Positions 38,398 through 49,865 of a stretch of DNA of 64,000 bases are shown here, one piece after another. Numbering within the stretch: position 1 is the first letter of the stretch; the number at the start of each line of letters is the position of its first letter. The stretch is from Alphaproteobacteria bacterium (GTDB lineage Bacteria > Myxococcota_A > UBA796 > UBA2385). A model generated the notes under the pieces. That model searched no databases, was not told the DNA's origin, and worked only from the letters and a program-made list of their open reading frames with translations. Where the stretch lies: positions 1 through 64,000 of the forward strand of contig JACKEY010000019.1 in the NCBI GenBank assembly GCA_020632755.1. The letters are read 5' to 3'. Position numbers and translations under genes: made by a program.

Positions 38398-40350
38398 ATG
38401 TCCGCGACCCGACCCACGGCGGCCTCGCCGTCTTTCCTGCCGATGACCCCCGAAGAAGCCGGGGGGCCCCTCGACGTGATCCTGGTCACGGGCGACGCCT
38501 ACGTCGACCACCCCAGCTGGGGCATGGCCGCCATCGGCCGCTGGCTGCAGGCCCACGGCTTCACCGTCGGCGTCATCGCGCAGCCGGACTGGACCGACGT
38601 CGACGCCTTCCGGGTGCTGGGCCGGCCGCGGCTGTTCTTCGGCGTGACGGCCGGCAACATGGACACCCAGGTCAACAAGTTCACCGCCGCGCGGCACCTG
38701 CGGAGCAGCGACGCCTACGCCCCCGGCGGCGAGGTCGGACGACGGCCGGACCGGGCGACCATCCCCTACACGAGCCGCTGCAAGCAGGCCTACAAGGGCG
38801 TGAACGTCGTGGTCGGCGGCATCGAGGCCAGCCTGCGGCGCTTCGCCCACTACGACTTCTGGCAGGACAAGATCCGCGGGTCCATCCTGCTCGAAGCCAA
38901 GGCCGACCTGCTGGTCTACGGCATGGGCGAGCACCAGGTCGTCGAGATCGCCCGCCGGCTGGACGCGGGCGAGGACATCCGCAGCATCCGCGACGTGCCC
39001 GGTACGGCCTATGCGCTGGGCGGCAGCGAGCCCCTGCCCGAGGGCCGGGAGATCGAGGAGCTGCCGACCCTGGCCGAGTGCAAGCAGGACCCGCTGGCCT
39101 TCAACCGGCTGACCCTGTTGATGTACCGCGAGAGCAACCCGCACTGCGGCAAGGTGCTCGTCCAGCAGCACGGCGGCCGCGCGGTGGTGCAGAACCCCGC
39201 GGCACCGCCCCTGTCGACCGCCGACCTGGACCGCCTGCACGAGCTGCCCTACGCCCACGGCGCCCATCCTTGCTACCGCCAGCCGATCCCGGCCCTGAAC
39301 AGCATCCAGGGCAGCGTGGCGGTGAACCGGGGCTGCAGCGGCGGCTGTTCCTTCTGCGCCCTGACCATCCACCAGGGCAAGGACGTCGTCAGCCGCAGCC
39401 CCGAGAGCGTGCTGCGAGAGCTGACCGCCATGGCGGCCCGGCCCGGCTTCAACGGCACGGTCACGGACCTGGGCGGGCCGACCGCCAACATGTTCCACAT
39501 GAACTGCCAGAGCGAGGCCGCCAACAAGGTCTGTCGGCGGGTCAGCTGCCTGCACCCGGTGCGCTGCAAGCACTACGGCACCGACCACAAGCCCTACCTG
39601 TCGCTGCTCCGCAAGGCCCGGGCCATCCCGGGCATCAAGCACGTCTACGTCAACAGCGGCATCCGCTACGACCTGGCCAGCCTGGACGACGAATTCGTCG
39701 AGGAGCTGGCGGCCCACCACACGCCGGGCCAGCTCTCCGTCGCCCCGGAACACGCCAGCGCAGACAGCCTGGGCCTGATGCGCAAGCCGGGCATCGAGTA
39801 CTTCCAGGCCTTCATGGAGCGCTTCCAGAAGGCCTGCGCGGACCAGGGCAAGGACCGCTACCTGGTGCCCTACTTCCAGTGCGCCCACCCCGGCACCGGG
39901 CCCGCGGAGTGCATCGATCTGGCGCTGTACATGAAGGCCCAGGGCCTGCGGCCGCGCCAGGCCCAGATGTTCATGCCGACCCCGGCGACCCTGGCCACCG
40001 CCATGTACGTCAGCGGCATCGACCCCTACACCAAGAAGCCCGTCTTCGTGGCCAAGGGGTGGAAGGAGCGCAGCCGCCAGCGGGCGCTGTTGTTCTACTG
40101 GAAGTCCAGCGAACATCCGCACGTGCGCGAGGCGCTGATCGAATGGGGACGCCGCGATCTCATCGGTCGCGGCCCGCAGCACCTGGTCCCTCCGGGCCCG
40201 GCCTACGGCGCCTGGGACAAGCGGGCCCGAGCCCAGGCCGGCGTCCGCTACGACACGCACATGGGCATGCAGGTCGAGCGGGCCAGCCGGGACGAAGAAG
40301 CCGCCGAGAGCTGGGAGGCGGTGGCCGAGGAGCGGGCGCCGGCCCTGTAG
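38398..40350 (+). CDS. ygiQ: YgiQ family radical SAM protein
   Basis: The 650 residues match the YgiQ (UPF0313) family of B12-independent-looking radical SAM proteins of unknown reaction. An N-terminal domain contains DVILVTGDAYVDHPSWGMAAIGRWL. The 4Fe-4S site NRGCSGGCSFCAL has the CxxxCxxC spacing. SVAPEHASADSLGLMRKPGIE and PYFQCAHPGTG in the C-terminal half are typical. The ATG at 38398 gives MSATRPTAASPSFLPM; the family usually starts with a similar short leader. It converges with the coiled-coil membrane protein gene, separated by an 18-base tandem repeat. Confidence 0.93.
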   Translation: MSATRPTAASPSFLPMTPEEAGGPLDVILVTGDAYVDHPSWGMAAIGRWLQAHGFTVGVIAQPDWTDVDAFRVLGRPRLFFGVTAGNMDTQVNKFTAARHLRSSDAYAPGGEVGRRPDRATIPYTSRCKQAYKGVNVVVGGIEASLRRFAHYDFWQDKIRGSILLEAKADLLVYGMGEHQVVEIARRLDAGEDIRSIRDVPGTAYALGGSEPLPEGREIEELPTLAECKQDPLAFNRLTLLMYRESNPHCGKVLVQQHGGRAVVQNPAAPPLSTADLDRLHELPYAHGAHPCYRQPIPALNSIQGSVAVNRGCSGGCSFCALTIHQGKDVVSRSPESVLRELTAMAARPGFNGTVTDLGGPTANMFHMNCQSEAANKVCRRVSCLHPVRCKHYGTDHKPYLSLLRKARAIPGIKHVYVNSGIRYDLASLDDEFVEELAAHHTPGQLSVAPEHASADSLGLMRKPGIEYFQAFMERFQKACADQGKDRYLVPYFQCAHPGTGPAECIDLALYMKAQGLRPRQAQMFMPTPATLATAMYVSGIDPYTKKPVFVAKGWKERSRQRALLFYWKSSEHPHVREALIEWGRRDLIGRGPQHLVPPGPAYGAWDKRARAQAGVRYDTHMGMQVERASRDEEAAESWEAVAEERAPAL

Positions 40351-40377
40351 CGGAGGCCTTCGGCGCCGAACCGCTCC

Positions 40378-40431
40378 GCCCGGAAGCGCCCCTCAGCCCG
40401 GAAGAGCCCTTCAGCCCGGAAGAGCCAGGGC
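40378..40431. repeat. Three 18-bp tandem repeats between convergent genes
   Basis: Units at 40378-40395, 40396-40413 and 40414-40431 share the core GCCCGGAAG. The stop codon of the leftward gene falls at the end of the second unit, so the repeat changes that protein's C terminus. Confidence 0.65.
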
Positions 40432-41736
40432 GTAGACCCGTTCCTCGTCGGGAGCGCCTTCCTCCTCCACCGCCCGGGCGAGGGCATCGGCGAGCCAGGC
40501 GGACAGCGCCCCGTAGCGGGAGGGCGGCACGGCCCAGCGGCCGTCGCGGCTGACCAGCCAGCCCCGCTCGGGGGCGCGCAGGTGGTCGACCAGCAGGCGG
40601 GCGGCGACCCGGAAGCTCGGCTCTTCGTGGGCCAGCAGCGCCGGGATGTCGGCCGCGCCGGTCTCGGGATCGATGCCGGCGTAGAGGGCGCCGAGCAGCT
40701 CGGACAGGCGGCCGCGCAGCCGGACGCGCAGCACCGGGGCGGCGGGCGGCGGAGCGGGTTCCTCGGCCAGCGGCAGGCCCGGGCGGTGCCAGGCGGCCTG
40801 GACCTGGGCGGCGCCGTCCTTGGCCTGCTGGACGACCCGGGCCGCGCCGGCGCTCACGGTCTGGACCACGGGGCGGCCACGCCGGCCGGTGATCGTAGTG
40901 CCCAGCAGGATGGCGATGCCGTCGACCAGGCAAGCCAGCAGCAACGCGACGACGGCGGGGAGCTCGCCGCGGCGGACCTTGTAGAAGGGGGTCAGCAGGT
41001 CGACCTGCTGCTCGAGGTCGACGTAGGCGCCGCGGCTGGGGGTCGGCACCGCGGCCTTCCAGCCGGTCGGAGCGGCCTGCCACGCAGCCAGGTCGGCGGT
41101 GTAGATCGCCGCTGCGTCGGCGTCGTCGGCGGGCTCGGCGAAGCTCGGGGCCAGGCGCTCGAGCTCGCGGGTCAACAGGGTGGCCTGGGTCTCGAGCTCG
41201 CGGGCGCGGGCGTCGTAGCCGCGGGCGACGGGGCCGTAGCCGACGGCCCCGGTGGTCGCGCCGGCGGCGGCTTCGTCCTGGGCCAGGGCGCGCAGGCTGG
41301 CGGCCTCGGTCTCCAGGCGGGCGAGCTGCTCGACCGCGGGCTGCTGCACGGCGGCGACGAAGGCGGCGTGGGCCTGGTGCGCCCGGTCGAGCCCCTCGGC
41401 CTCGACCGCGTGGCCGGCCAGGGTCCGGTAGTAGGCGAAGAAGCTGGTGTAGACGCTGAACGCGCCGAAGACCGCGACCACCAGCCAGCGCCGGAGCGGG
41501 GCGTGGCGGGCGGCGGCCCCCGCCAGCAGCAGGAAGAGCATGCCCTGCACGGTCAGGCCCAGCACCTCGCCCACCGGGCTCGGCAGCACCTGCCGGGCAC
41601 CGAGCACGGTCGTGACCGCGCTGCCCAGGTTGAGCAGCAGCAGCAGGAACAGCAGCACCCGGTCGGGGCGGGCCGGCTCTGCGGCGGCGGACGCGGGGAC
41701 GGGGCGGGGCGGCGACAGGGCAGACGGCTGGACCAT
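40411..41736 (-). CDS. Membrane coiled-coil protein of unknown function
   Basis: I do not recognise this 441-residue protein. Three hydrophobic helices lie at about 28-47, 54-76 and 83-105. A soluble helical region at about 106-255 (LARLETEAASLRALAQDEAAAG, LETQATLLTRELERLAP) looks like coiled coil. A fourth helix is at 266-282. The cytoplasmic C-terminal domain of about 150 residues contains LRGRLSELLGALYAGIDPETG and RLLVDHLRAPERGWLVSRDGRWAVPP. The ATG has GGAGGAG upstream. It lacks the AFV block and is not obviously related to the array at 7.4-16.2 kb, though the idea of membrane helices plus coiled coil is shared. Confidence 0.7.
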   Translation of the reverse strand: MVQPSALSPPRPVPASAAAEPARPDRVLLFLLLLLNLGSAVTTVLGARQVLPSPVGEVLGLTVQGMLFLLLAGAAARHAPLRRWLVVAVFGAFSVYTSFFAYYRTLAGHAVEAEGLDRAHQAHAAFVAAVQQPAVEQLARLETEAASLRALAQDEAAAGATTGAVGYGPVARGYDARARELETQATLLTRELERLAPSFAEPADDADAAAIYTADLAAWQAAPTGWKAAVPTPSRGAYVDLEQQVDLLTPFYKVRRGELPAVVALLLACLVDGIAILLGTTITGRRGRPVVQTVSAGAARVVQQAKDGAAQVQAAWHRPGLPLAEEPAPPPAAPVLRVRLRGRLSELLGALYAGIDPETGAADIPALLAHEEPSFRVAARLLVDHLRAPERGWLVSRDGRWAVPPSRYGALSAWLADALARAVEEEGAPDEERVYALALPG

Positions 41737-41830
41737 GACTCCTCCGGGGTGGTCGCCCGGTCGCTACGGAGCCCTGTTCCGGCCTATTCGCGGGGTGCGG
41801 ATCTTCGATCCCCGGGTGTCCAAGGCCGGA

Positions 41831-43096
41831 TCAGTAGGCGATGTCCAGCCAGGCGATGGTGCCCTCGTCGTCGTAGAAGGCGTAGTACAGGTAGACGTAG
41901 ACGCGCTCTTCGTCGGGCGGCACGATCAGGAACTGGTGGTCGTAGGACACGCTCTCGACCCAGCTGGGGAAGGGCATCCAGTCGCGGAACAGCTCGGCGC
42001 TGGTGTCGCGGTCGAACACCTGGATCAGCTGGTCGTCGAACATCAGGGACATGGACACGACGCGCTCGTCGTCGGGCATGTAGCCGTGGTCCTGGCAGCC
42101 GAAGACCGCATCGTCCTCGACCCCGAAGGACTGGATGCGGGCGCCGTTGCTGCGGCGGAACTCGATGAGGGACTCGGCCCCGGTGGTGTAGAGCACGCCG
42201 TCGCCGTCGGCAGAGAACGGCGTGCGCGTCGCCTGGTTGAAGGTGCAGTCGTACTCCTCGACCAGGGTCAGCTCGTCGCCGCTGTCGGGCACGGCGTAGC
42301 GGGAGCAGCCGATGTACAGGTCGCCGTCGGCGGCGCCCAGCCGGGCGTAGTGGGTGCTGTCCGGCGACGCCCAGGCGCCGCTCACCGTTGCGGTCGAGGG
42401 ATCGACGGCGAACACGGTGAGCAGGGTGCTGAAGGTGGGGTCGGTGGCGAGCACGTAGACCTGGCCGTCGTCGCCATAGGCCACGTCGACACCGGGCAGG
42501 AATTCCCCGTCCAGCTCGAGGTCGACGCTGGTGCGCGTCCAGTCGGTCAGATCGATGAGATCGACGCGGGTGACGCTGTCCTCGCCGTGCACCACCGCGG
42601 CGTGGTCGAGCCCCGGGTTCCACGCGACCCGCGAGGGATTGCCGCCGATGACCAGCTCGTCGAGCACCTCGCCGGTGGTCAGGTCGACCCGCTGCACGGC
42701 GTTGTCGTCGACGTTGGTGACCAGGGCCTGCTGGTCCCCGATGGCCAGCACGTCGGTCCAGTGCGGGGTGCGGAACCAGGGGTCGCCGGGATCGCCGCTG
42801 TCGCCGCCGTCGGTGTCGGTGTCGGTGTCGGTGCCGTCCGTGTCGGTGTCGGTGTCGGTGCCGTCGGTGTCGGTGCCGTCGGTGTCGGTGCCGTCCGTGT
42901 CGGTGGTGTCGGTGTCGGTGGCCGAGGTGTCCGTGTCGGTCTTGCCGTCGGTGTCCGTGTCCGTGTCGGAGGCATCGGTGTCGGAGGCATCGGTGTCGCC
43001 GACGCCGCCGGAGTCGATGGCCTTGGCGGGGTCGTCGTCGCAGCCGATCAGGAGGGAGGGGAGGAGGGAGACGCAGAGCAGCGCGGTGCGGTTCAT
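41831..43096 (-). CDS. Lipoprotein with Asp-Thr repeat linker and beta-propeller-like domain
   Basis: The 421 residues begin with a lipoprotein signal (LLPSLLIGCDD, Cys at 19), then about 75 residues of DTD/DTDG repeats. The mature part reads as a six- or seven-blade propeller of the YncE/surface-protein type: VLAIGDQQALVTNVDDNAVQRVDLTTGEVLDELVIGGNPSRVAWN is a typical blade pair, and EDSVTRVDLIDL and YVLATDPTFSTLLTVFAVDP follow. It is probably surface-exposed and binding rather than catalytic. TATGCT at 43126-43121 is a -10-like element. It is divergent from imuB. Confidence 0.78.
   Translation of the reverse strand: MNRTALLCVSLLPSLLIGCDDDPAKAIDSGGVGDTDASDTDASDTDTDTDGKTDTDTSATDTDTTDTDGTDTDGTDTDGTDTDTDTDGTDTDTDTDGGDSGDPGDPWFRTPHWTDVLAIGDQQALVTNVDDNAVQRVDLTTGEVLDELVIGGNPSRVAWNPGLDHAAVVHGEDSVTRVDLIDLTDWTRTSVDLELDGEFLPGVDVAYGDDGQVYVLATDPTFSTLLTVFAVDPSTATVSGAWASPDSTHYARLGAADGDLYIGCSRYAVPDSGDELTLVEEYDCTFNQATRTPFSADGDGVLYTTGAESLIEFRRSNGARIQSFGVEDDAVFGCQDHGYMPDDERVVSMSLMFDDQLIQVFDRDTSAELFRDWMPFPSWVESVSYDHQFLIVPPDEERVYVYLYYAFYDDEGTIAWLDIAY
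42810..42997 (-). repeat. Coding repeat for Asp-Thr linker
   Basis: About 190 bases of nearly exact 6-base (GTCGGT on the plus strand) and 12-15-base units encode DTD/DGTDTD. Limits are approximate. Such repeats may vary in length by slippage. Confidence 0.7.
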
Positions 43097-43202
43097 CGGG
43101 GGACCTCGGGTGCGGGAGGAGCATAGGCCGTGACGCGGAGGGGTGTCCCAGGGCGAGACAGGGGGTGACGGAGGAGGACTTGCCCTGTCAAGGCTTAGCA
43201 TC

Positions 43203-43217
43203 GGACACTTTCTGTCC
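43203..43217. promoter_or_regulatory. Palindrome GGACA-N5-TGTCC upstream of imuB
   Basis: A perfect interrupted palindrome about 45 bases before imuB, upstream of the proposed -35. It may be an activator or a second repressor site. Confidence 0.4.
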
Positions 43218-43227
43218 TTGTTCAGTG

Positions 43228-43255
43228 TTGCCGGGAACCGGCCACCGAATACCAT
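43228..43255 (+). promoter_or_regulatory. imuB promoter
   Basis: TTGCCG (43228-43233), a 16-base spacer and TACCAT (43250-43255) resemble a sigma-70 promoter. The -10 ends 6 bases before the ATG, predicting a leaderless mRNA. Confidence 0.6.
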
Positions 43256-43268
43256 GAACGCATGTTCA
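43255..43268. promoter_or_regulatory. Candidate LexA (SOS) box over the imuB start
   Basis: TGAAC-GCAT-GTTCA overlaps the last base of the -10 element and the ATG. The 17 bases at 43254-43270 match 15 of 17 positions of the Myxococcus xanthus LexA consensus CTRHAMRYBYGTTCAGS as I recall it. It also fits the GAAC-N4-GTTC form used by Gram-positive LexA. A repressor here would block both the promoter and the start. Confidence 0.65.
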
Positions 43269-44919
43269 GGTATCTCGTCGTGCACCTCCCCTGCTTCCGG
43301 CTGGAGCGCTGCGGCTGGTCCGCCCAGGACGCCGTGGCCCTGCTGGCCGAAGAGAAGAGCGCCCTGCGCGTGCAGTCCATGACGCCCGTCGCCAGCCGGG
43401 CGGGGGTGCGACGGGGCATGACCGCGGCGGAAGCCCGCGCCATCCTGCCGGCCCTGCAGGTCGAACCGCTCGATCCCGACGCAGAGACCCTGGACCTGGC
43501 CGACGTGACGGCCCAGCTGCTGCGCATCTCCCCGCAGGTCGCTCCCCTCCCCCCCGACTCGCTGGTCGCCGAGATCTCCCGCACCGTGGGCTCCTCCGTC
43601 GCCGGCCAGGCCGCCCGTGCCGGCGCCGAGCGTGCCCTGCTCGAGCGGGTGCGGCACCGCATGGCGGCCCTGGGCCACGTCGTGCGGGCCGCGATCGCCG
43701 ACGACCCCGGCACGGCCCTGGCCTGCGCCGCCTGGGGCCGCAAGAGCCGCATCGTGCCCCCCGGCGGCGGGGCCGACGCCCTGGCCGGACTGCCGCTGGA
43801 AGCCCTGGGACTGCCCGACCGGGAACAGGACCTGCTGCTGGGCCTGGGCCTGGACACGGTCGGCGCCTTCGCGGCCCTGCCGCCGGCCAGCGTGGTCGGG
43901 CGCCTGGGTCCGGTGGCCTGCGCGGCCCATGCCCTGGCCCGCGGCGGCGGCCCTCGCCCCACCCTGCAGACCTGGCAGGAAGACGGCCCCCTGGTCCTGT
44001 CCCAGGACCTGATGCACCTGGTCTGCGAACAGGAAGCCCTGGTCTTCGTGCTCAACGCCCTGCTGCGCGACGCGGCCCTGCGGCTGGCCGGGGCCGGGCG
44101 GGCGGCCCAGCGGCTGGTCCTGCGGCTGACCCTGGACGCCCAGGAAGACGGCCTGGACGACGAAGAGCGTGGCCACGCCGTCATCGTGGCCCCCGGCGGC
44201 GTCCAGGAGCTCTCCCTGCGGCTGGGGGCGCCCACCCGGGACCCGGCCCACATGCTGGCCCTGCTGCGGGCCCGGCTCGACGGCCTCAAGCTGGCCGGGC
44301 CCGTCTGCCGCGTGTCCATCGAGCTGCCGGAACCGGTGCCCTTCGACGGCCGGCAGCGGGATCTGCTCGAGCGCCAGCGCGCGGCCGAAGCCCTGGACCA
44401 GGTCGTCGCCCGGATCCAGGACGAGCTCGGCGCCGACGCCGTCTTCGTGCCCTCCCTGGCCCCGGTGCACCGCCCGGAACAGGCCTGGTTGCCGGTGAGC
44501 GTGGGCCAGTCCCGTCGGGACGCCCTGCAGGCCGCGCCTCGCGGGGGCACGCACGCCGATCTGCTCGGCCAGCAGCGCCCCGACGGCTCCGATCCCGTGC
44601 GCGAGTGGGAAGGCTTCGCCACCCCACCGCCTGCCCTGCGACCGGCCCTGCTCCAGCACCCGCCCCAGGCCATCGAGGTGCGGGCCGTGCCGGACCTGGG
44701 CGGTCGGGTGGCGGCCGACCTGGGGGACGTGCCCCGGGCCGTGCACAGCGACGGACGATGGGTGCCCTGCGTGGGCCTGGCGGGGCCCGAGCAGCTCGCC
44801 GGAGAGTGGTGGAAGGCCGCCATGGACCGCCGCTACTGGGCCGCGACCCTGGCCGACGGCCGGCGGGCCTGGCTCTACCAGGAAGATGGCCACTGGATCC
44901 TGCACGGCTGGTTCGACTG

Positions 44920-44920
<1 letters not shown>
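43262..44920 (+). CDS. imuB: ImuB, catalytically inactive Y-family polymerase-like mutasome protein
   Basis: ImuB is a Y-family-like adaptor that joins DnaE2 to the sliding clamp during SOS translesion synthesis. The 552 residues start MFRYLVVHLPCFRLER, where the DxD of active Y-family enzymes is absent. PPDSLVAEISRTVGSS replaces the SxDE motif, so the polymerase site is missing as in other ImuB proteins. The C-terminal region is ImuB-like. The stop overlaps the dnaE2 start (TGATG). A candidate LexA box and promoter sit directly at the start. No imuA or lexA gene is in the window. Confidence 0.9.
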
Positions 44921-48150
<3,230 letters not shown>

Positions 48151-48212
48151 GCGCCGGGTCCACCGCACAGGCACGGCCCGCCGGCCCCGCACGCGCCGCG
48201 GGACCTGCGCGT

Positions 48213-48470
48213 TCAGCCGACCAGCGGCGCTCCGTCCGCGTCCGTGTAGGTGCCCCGGTACAGCGCCATCAGGTCGGCGAACCACCACGCCCCGCAGCCC
48301 CCCATGGTGAACAGCTGGGCCAGACCGATGCCGGTGTGGCCCGTGTAGAACCGGTGCACGCCGAACGGGCCCACCAGCACGCACAGCACGACCGTGATCA
48401 TGCGGTCGCGGGGCTCACGGGCGGCCGGGGGCGGAGGCGGGGTGCGGGCCACGGGGACTCGGGGCGACAT
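48213..48470 (-). CDS. TM2 domain protein
   Basis: The 85 residues contain a TM2 domain: two hydrophobic helices around GPFGVHRFYTGHTGIGLAQL and GGCGAWWFADLMALY. TM2 proteins are small inner-membrane proteins of poorly known role. A Pro-rich N-terminal 20 residues precede it. The ATG at 48470 gives a complete domain. The -10-like TACCCT at 48509-48504 overlaps TAGGGT of the divergent oxidoreductase gene (GTAGGGTAC), so both probably share the promoter bases. Confidence 0.85.
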   Translation of the reverse strand: MSPRVPVARTPPPPPAAREPRDRMITVVLCVLVGPFGVHRFYTGHTGIGLAQLFTMGGCGAWWFADLMALYRGTYTDADGAPLVG

Positions 48471-48502
48471 CGACCGGCGTGGATCGACGAGGGGGGCCCG
48501 CG

Positions 48503-48509
48503 TAGGGTA
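48503..48509. promoter_or_regulatory. Shared divergent -10 elements
   Basis: TAGGGT (plus, 48503-48508) and TACCCT (minus, 48509-48504) overlap in TAGGGTA. Leaders of about 25 bases would result on both sides. Confidence 0.45.
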
Positions 48510-48538
48510 CGCGCTCTCCCCTCCCCACGGAAGCGCGC

Positions 48539-49735
48539 ATGGCCACCACCCCGTTCTGGCACGACCCGCCGGCGCCGCGCCGCCCCCCCCTCGACCGCGA
48601 CCTGCACACCTCGGTCTGCGTCGTCGGCGCCGGGCTGTGCGGCAGCTCGGCCACCCTGGCCCTGGCCCAGGCGGGCATCGACGTGGTGCAGCTCGAAGCC
48701 GGCGCGATCGCCGGCTCGGCCTCGGGGCGCAACGCCGGCTTCATCCTGCAGGGCACCGCCGAGCGCTACGACCGGGCCTGCGCGGTCCTGGGGCGCGAGC
48801 GGGCCCGCCGGGTGCACGCCTACAGCCTGGAGAACCACGATCGCATGGCCGCCTTCGTGCGGGACCACGACGTGGACTGCGGCTACCGCCGGGCGGGCAG
48901 CCTGCAGCTGGCCGGCTCGGACCGCGAAGAGGGCGAGCTCGCCGACAGCGCCGCCCTGCTGGTCGAAGACGGCTTCGAGGCGCAGCTGCTGCACGGCGCC
49001 GATCTTCCGGCCGTCTACCGCGACGCCGGCTGGAACATGGGCGTGCTGCTGCCCCGCGACGGCGAAGTGCACCCCGCCCGCCTGGTCCAGGCGGCCGTGG
49101 CCGCGGCCGAGCAGGCCGGCGCCGCCGTCTACGAGCAGACGCCGGTCACCGCCATCGACGCCCGGGGGGCGGGTGATGTCCGGGTCGAGACCGCAGGCGG
49201 CACCGTGCACTGCGACGTGGCGCTGGTCTGCACCAACGCCGCCGTCGGCCGGCTGCTCCCGTGGTTCGCCGACAAGGTCGACCCGGTGCGCGGCCAGATG
49301 CTCGCCACCGCTCCGGCGCCGCCGCTGTTCGAGCGGCCCGTCTATGCCGACCACGGCTACGACTACTGGCGCCAGGACCCCGCCACCGGGCGGGTGGTGC
49401 TCGGCGGCTGGCGCAACCTGGATCCCGACGCCGAGGTCGGCCACGCCGACGTCCTGCACGACGAGATCCAGGCCCGGATGGACGCCTTCCTGCACCGCTT
49501 CACCGCCCTGCGCGACGTGCCGGTCACCCACCGCTGGTCCGGCACCATGGGCTTCTCGCGGGACGGCCTGCCCCTGGTCGGCGCCGCGCCCGGAGCCAAC
49601 GGCGTGCTGGTCGGCGCCGGCTTCACGGGCCACGGCTTCGGCTTCGCCTGGCTGGCCGGACATGCCCTGGCCCAGGTGGCGCTGGAAGGCCGCCACCCCT
49701 TCGCCGACGAGCTGCCGCCGCGCCGGTTCGCCTGA
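48539..49735 (+). CDS. FAD-dependent oxidoreductase (DAO family)
   Basis: The 398 residues form a D-amino-acid-oxidase-like flavoprotein. The FAD site SVCVVGAGLCGSSATLALAQAG is at about 25-46, with the acidic end of strand 2 in VVQLEAG. ASGRNAGFI is a typical substrate-side signature, and VHPARLVQAAVAAAEQAGA and TMGFSRDGLPLVGAAP with VGAGFTGHGFGFAW complete the family pattern. Closest named relatives by motif are gamma-glutamylputrescine oxidase-type enzymes that oxidise amines or imino acids. Substrate is unknown. It converges on the VWA lipoprotein gene across a hairpin. Confidence 0.88.
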   Translation: MATTPFWHDPPAPRRPPLDRDLHTSVCVVGAGLCGSSATLALAQAGIDVVQLEAGAIAGSASGRNAGFILQGTAERYDRACAVLGRERARRVHAYSLENHDRMAAFVRDHDVDCGYRRAGSLQLAGSDREEGELADSAALLVEDGFEAQLLHGADLPAVYRDAGWNMGVLLPRDGEVHPARLVQAAVAAAEQAGAAVYEQTPVTAIDARGAGDVRVETAGGTVHCDVALVCTNAAVGRLLPWFADKVDPVRGQMLATAPAPPLFERPVYADHGYDYWRQDPATGRVVLGGWRNLDPDAEVGHADVLHDEIQARMDAFLHRFTALRDVPVTHRWSGTMGFSRDGLPLVGAAPGANGVLVGAGFTGHGFGFAWLAGHALAQVALEGRHPFADELPPRRFA

Positions 49736-49814
49736 CCGCGGCCGACACCGCCCGCTCGACCGAGCCCGCCCGCCCGGGCCCGGGCGCCCGCCCGCTGCTG
49801 CGCGGGGGCCGAGA

Positions 49815-49856
49815 CGACGAAGCCCCCCTCCGCCGGGGCAGAGAGGGGCCGTCGGG
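49815..49856. terminator. Imperfect hairpin between convergent genes
   Basis: CGACGAAGCCC...CCCTC pairs imperfectly with GAGGGGCCGTCG (roughly 49815-49830 with 49843-49856). It lies between the oxidoreductase and VWA genes and could serve both. Confidence 0.4.
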
Positions 49857-49865
49857 TCGCCGGGC

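Noticed and set aside
42810..42997. CRISPR-like short repeats
   Set aside because: The units are 6-15 bases, have no spacers, and are in frame with a Thr-Asp lipoprotein linker.
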